Assembly: GCA_030668755.1 (NCBI GenBank)
Contig: DAOVEW010000035.1
Location: forward strand, 1-7,467
From: Bacillota bacterium
Lineage (GTDB): Bacteria; Armatimonadota; Hebobacteria; Hebobacterales; Hebobacteraceae
Direction: 5' to 3'
DNA: 7,467 nucleotides
In this document: positions 6,033 through 7,467 of the stretch, in pieces
Numbering within the stretch: position 1 is the first letter of the stretch
Layout of the letters: each line of letters opens with the position of its first letter
Position numbers and translations under genes: made by a program
The notes under the pieces: generated by a model
What the model was told of the DNA's origin: nothing
Database searches by the model: none
Seen by the model: only the letters and a program-made list of their open reading frames with translations

Positions 6033-7042
6033 CTGCGGCCCGGCGTCGAGGCCTTCTCTGGGTGGTCGCTCTCACCGCCGCGCTGCTATCAGTTGGTCCA
6101 CGCCCGTCGCGGGCGGAGACCACCGCCGAATACCGGGCGCGCCTCGACCGCTGGGCGGGGATGCTTGCCGATGCACGTCGCCAGGCCGCACATAGAGACC
6201 CAACCTGGCAGGTGGCCATCCAGGAGGTCTCTCGGGAGGCATCCCAGGACCGCGAGGTGGCCCGAGAGTGCGGCGAACCCATCTCGGTCGAACACCGGCG
6301 GCTCGCCGGCCACCTCGACGACGCACTCCGCGCGCCGGATCCGCAGCGCGCGGCCGCGGCCCTGCGCACTGGCGCGGACCAGCTCGACGCGCACCGCGCC
6401 GCCCTGGGCCCCGGACCTACCTACGATCCCGCGCGGGTCCGCGCCATCGTCGCGCGCATCCTGCCCGTGGCATCCACCCGCCGCCTGAACCTCGACTGGC
6501 TGCGGAAGATATTCGAGCGTCTCCTCCAATGGCTTGAGGAGCTGTTCACGATCTTGCCGGACATCCGCAGCGGCACCTCACGGACCCTCGCGAACATCGC
6601 CCTCGGCCGCGCCGCCTCGGCGCTCGCGGCCGCGCGCTTTCTGGGCGGGCGCGCACTTCTGCGGCGCTTCGCGCCCTACGCCACAGGTCAGGAGGCCGGC
6701 ATCGAGATCGCGCTTCGCGGGGCGGCCTTGCCCGACCCCGACTCCCTGCTCGACCGGTCTCGTCGCACTGCCGCCCGCGGCGACTACCGCGAGGCCATCC
6801 GGCTCCTCTACCTCGCGCTCATCTGGAAGCTTAACTTCGCGGGCCTCATCCAGTACCACCCCGCCACAACCAACTGGGAATATCTCCGTTCCCTCCGCGA
6901 CGGCCAGTCTCGGCCTCCACTGGAATCCCTCACGACCATCTTCGACCGCACATGCTACGGCGCGGCGCGCGCGGCACAGCCCGACTACGAAGAGTGCGAG
7001 CGTCTCTTCGACAGTGTCCTCGCTGGAGCTGGAGTGCCATGA
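6029..7042 (+). CDS. DUF4129 domain-containing envelope protein
   Basis: The 337-residue product starts at ATG 6029 (ATGA overlap with the previous stop; GGGAG at 6014-6018 serves as ribosome binding site). It has a Sec-type signal peptide: a basic start (MTAARRRG), a hydrophobic core at 8-21 and a likely cleavage after A29 (SRA). A charged, helical, alpha-rich domain follows (30-180). The C-terminal DUF4129 domain at about 238-330 is clear: GDYREAIRLLYLALIWKL, TTNWEYLRSL, and FDRTCYGAA followed by a DYEECERLF helix. DUF4129 proteins usually carry a strong transmembrane helix just before this domain. Here the matching stretch (about 186-214) is alanine-rich but broken by five arginines and is only weakly hydrophobic, and no other frame restores a helix. 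The protein may therefore be periplasmic or held by its signal anchor. The function is unknown; the family recurs with MoxR/DUF58 genes. Confidence 0.85.
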   Translation: MTAARRRGLLWVVALTAALLSVGPRPSRAETTAEYRARLDRWAGMLADARRQAAHRDPTWQVAIQEVSREASQDREVARECGEPISVEHRRLAGHLDDALRAPDPQRAAAALRTGADQLDAHRAALGPGPTYDPARVRAIVARILPVASTRRLNLDWLRKIFERLLQWLEELFTILPDIRSGTSRTLANIALGRAASALAAARFLGGRALLRRFAPYATGQEAGIEIALRGAALPDPDSLLDRSRRTAARGDYREAIRLLYLALIWKLNFAGLIQYHPATTNWEYLRSLRDGQSRPPLESLTTIFDRTCYGAARAAQPDYEECERLFDSVLAGAGVP

Positions 7043-7467
7043 GGCGGTCCCGCGCCGATCTGGTCATTCTTCTCCTCGTGCTCGGGGGCTTCATCGTCGG
7101 CAACGTCTGGCTCGTCGGCCGCGGCTCGCAGCGCGCGGCCGGCCTTGAGTTCATCCCCAACGCCTCCGCCTTCAACCGCGGCCCATCGGGCCTCTTCGGT
7201 CTCTATACCCTGTGGCGGAAGCTGGGGCACAAGACCCGCGTCTGGCGTCGGCCCTGGACGGACCTGCCGGAAGCCGCCGATGTCTTCGTGGTAGCGACTC
7301 CCTTCGCAATGGATGCAGAAGTAACATCCGAGGAACTGCCCGACCTCCTCCGCTGGGTGAGGGGCGGCGGCACGCTGCTCGTTCTCGGCTCTGACCCCGA
7401 CCTTGCCGCCGAGTTAGAGCTTCGACACCAGTCCGGCTCCGAGCTCCGCAGCAACCTCCATCCAGCC
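7039..7467 (+). CDS. DUF4350 domain protein, 5' part (cut by the window edge)
   Basis: The reading frame from ATG 7039 stays open to the last base, giving 143 residues of a protein that is probably about 380-400 residues long in full. One transmembrane helix lies at 8-27 after a basic start, so the rest should be on the outer face of the membrane. The DUF4350 signature follows: SAFNRGPSG (43-51), LYTLWRKLGHKTRVWRRPW, a hydrophobic strand ending VATPF (84-89), EEL, and LRWVRGGGTLLVLG (104-117). The family is thought to have a glutamine-amidotransferase-like (flavodoxin-type) fold with no known activity. The start overlaps the DUF4129 stop (ATGA), with GGAG at 7025-7028 or 7031-7034. By synteny a MoxR AAA+ ATPase and a DUF58 protein would be expected to the right. 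Confidence 0.85.
   Translation, partial: MRRSRADLVILLLVLGGFIVGNVWLVGRGSQRAAGLEFIPNASAFNRGPSGLFGLYTLWRKLGHKTRVWRRPWTDLPEAADVFVVATPFAMDAEVTSEELPDLLRWVRGGGTLLVLGSDPDLAAELELRHQSGSELRSNLHPA

Noticed and set aside
6534..7148. A 204-codon open frame overlapping the DUF4129 gene, checked as a possible frameshifted continuation
   Set aside because: Its product is Ser/Arg/Pro-rich and shows no helix or domain; the annotated frame carries the full DUF4129 domain through to its stop without a break.

Overview
This is a GC-rich (about two thirds G+C by eye), gene-dense bacterial chromosome segment with two divergent transcription blocks. Nothing in it looks mobile: there are no insertion sequences, phage genes, CRISPR arrays, tRNAs or rRNAs. 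Promoters are of the sigma-70 kind (TTGACA, TATAAT and extended -10 variants). The stand-alone response regulator with a small coiled-coil membrane protein, and the DUF4129/DUF4350 cassette, suggest an uncultivated free-living lineage such as Armatimonadota, Chloroflexota or a relative. That placement is a weak inference from protein style, not from a marker gene.

Layout. Positions 1-88 are non-coding and hold a promoter-like extended -10 on the + strand. Positions 89-1798 (minus strand) encode a fused double-ATPase subunit of an ECF-type vitamin or metal importer. Its S and T membrane subunits are not in the window; the left side, downstream of this gene, is the natural place to look. The divergent intergenic region (1799-2006) holds back-to-back promoters: one gives the ATPase an almost leaderless mRNA, the other drives the response regulator. 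A 10-bp inverted repeat links the two promoters. Positions 2007-2657 (plus strand) hold a single-domain CheY-like response regulator and a 72-residue membrane/coiled-coil protein.

From a very good promoter at 2683-2710 a second plus-strand operon runs to the right edge: moaA (molybdenum cofactor step 1), an MFS transporter, a multi-pass membrane protein of the glycerophosphodiester-phosphodiesterase-membrane-domain type, a secreted or anchored DUF4129 protein, and the first 143 residues of a DUF4350 protein. Every junction in this operon is a 1- or 4-bp stop/start overlap (TAGTG, GTGA, ATGA, ATGA), so the five genes are very probably co-transcribed and translationally coupled.

How they work together. 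The last three genes match a recurrent bacterial neighbourhood (membrane protein, DUF4129, DUF4350, then usually a MoxR-type AAA+ ATPase and a DUF58/vWA protein) of unknown function, probably at the cell envelope. The MoxR and DUF58 genes are predicted just beyond the right edge. The most unusual features are the physical coupling of a lone moaA and an MFS exporter/importer to this cassette, a DUF4129 protein whose usual membrane helix is not recognisable, and the unusual promoter architecture between the divergent genes. No clearly new system is proven here.
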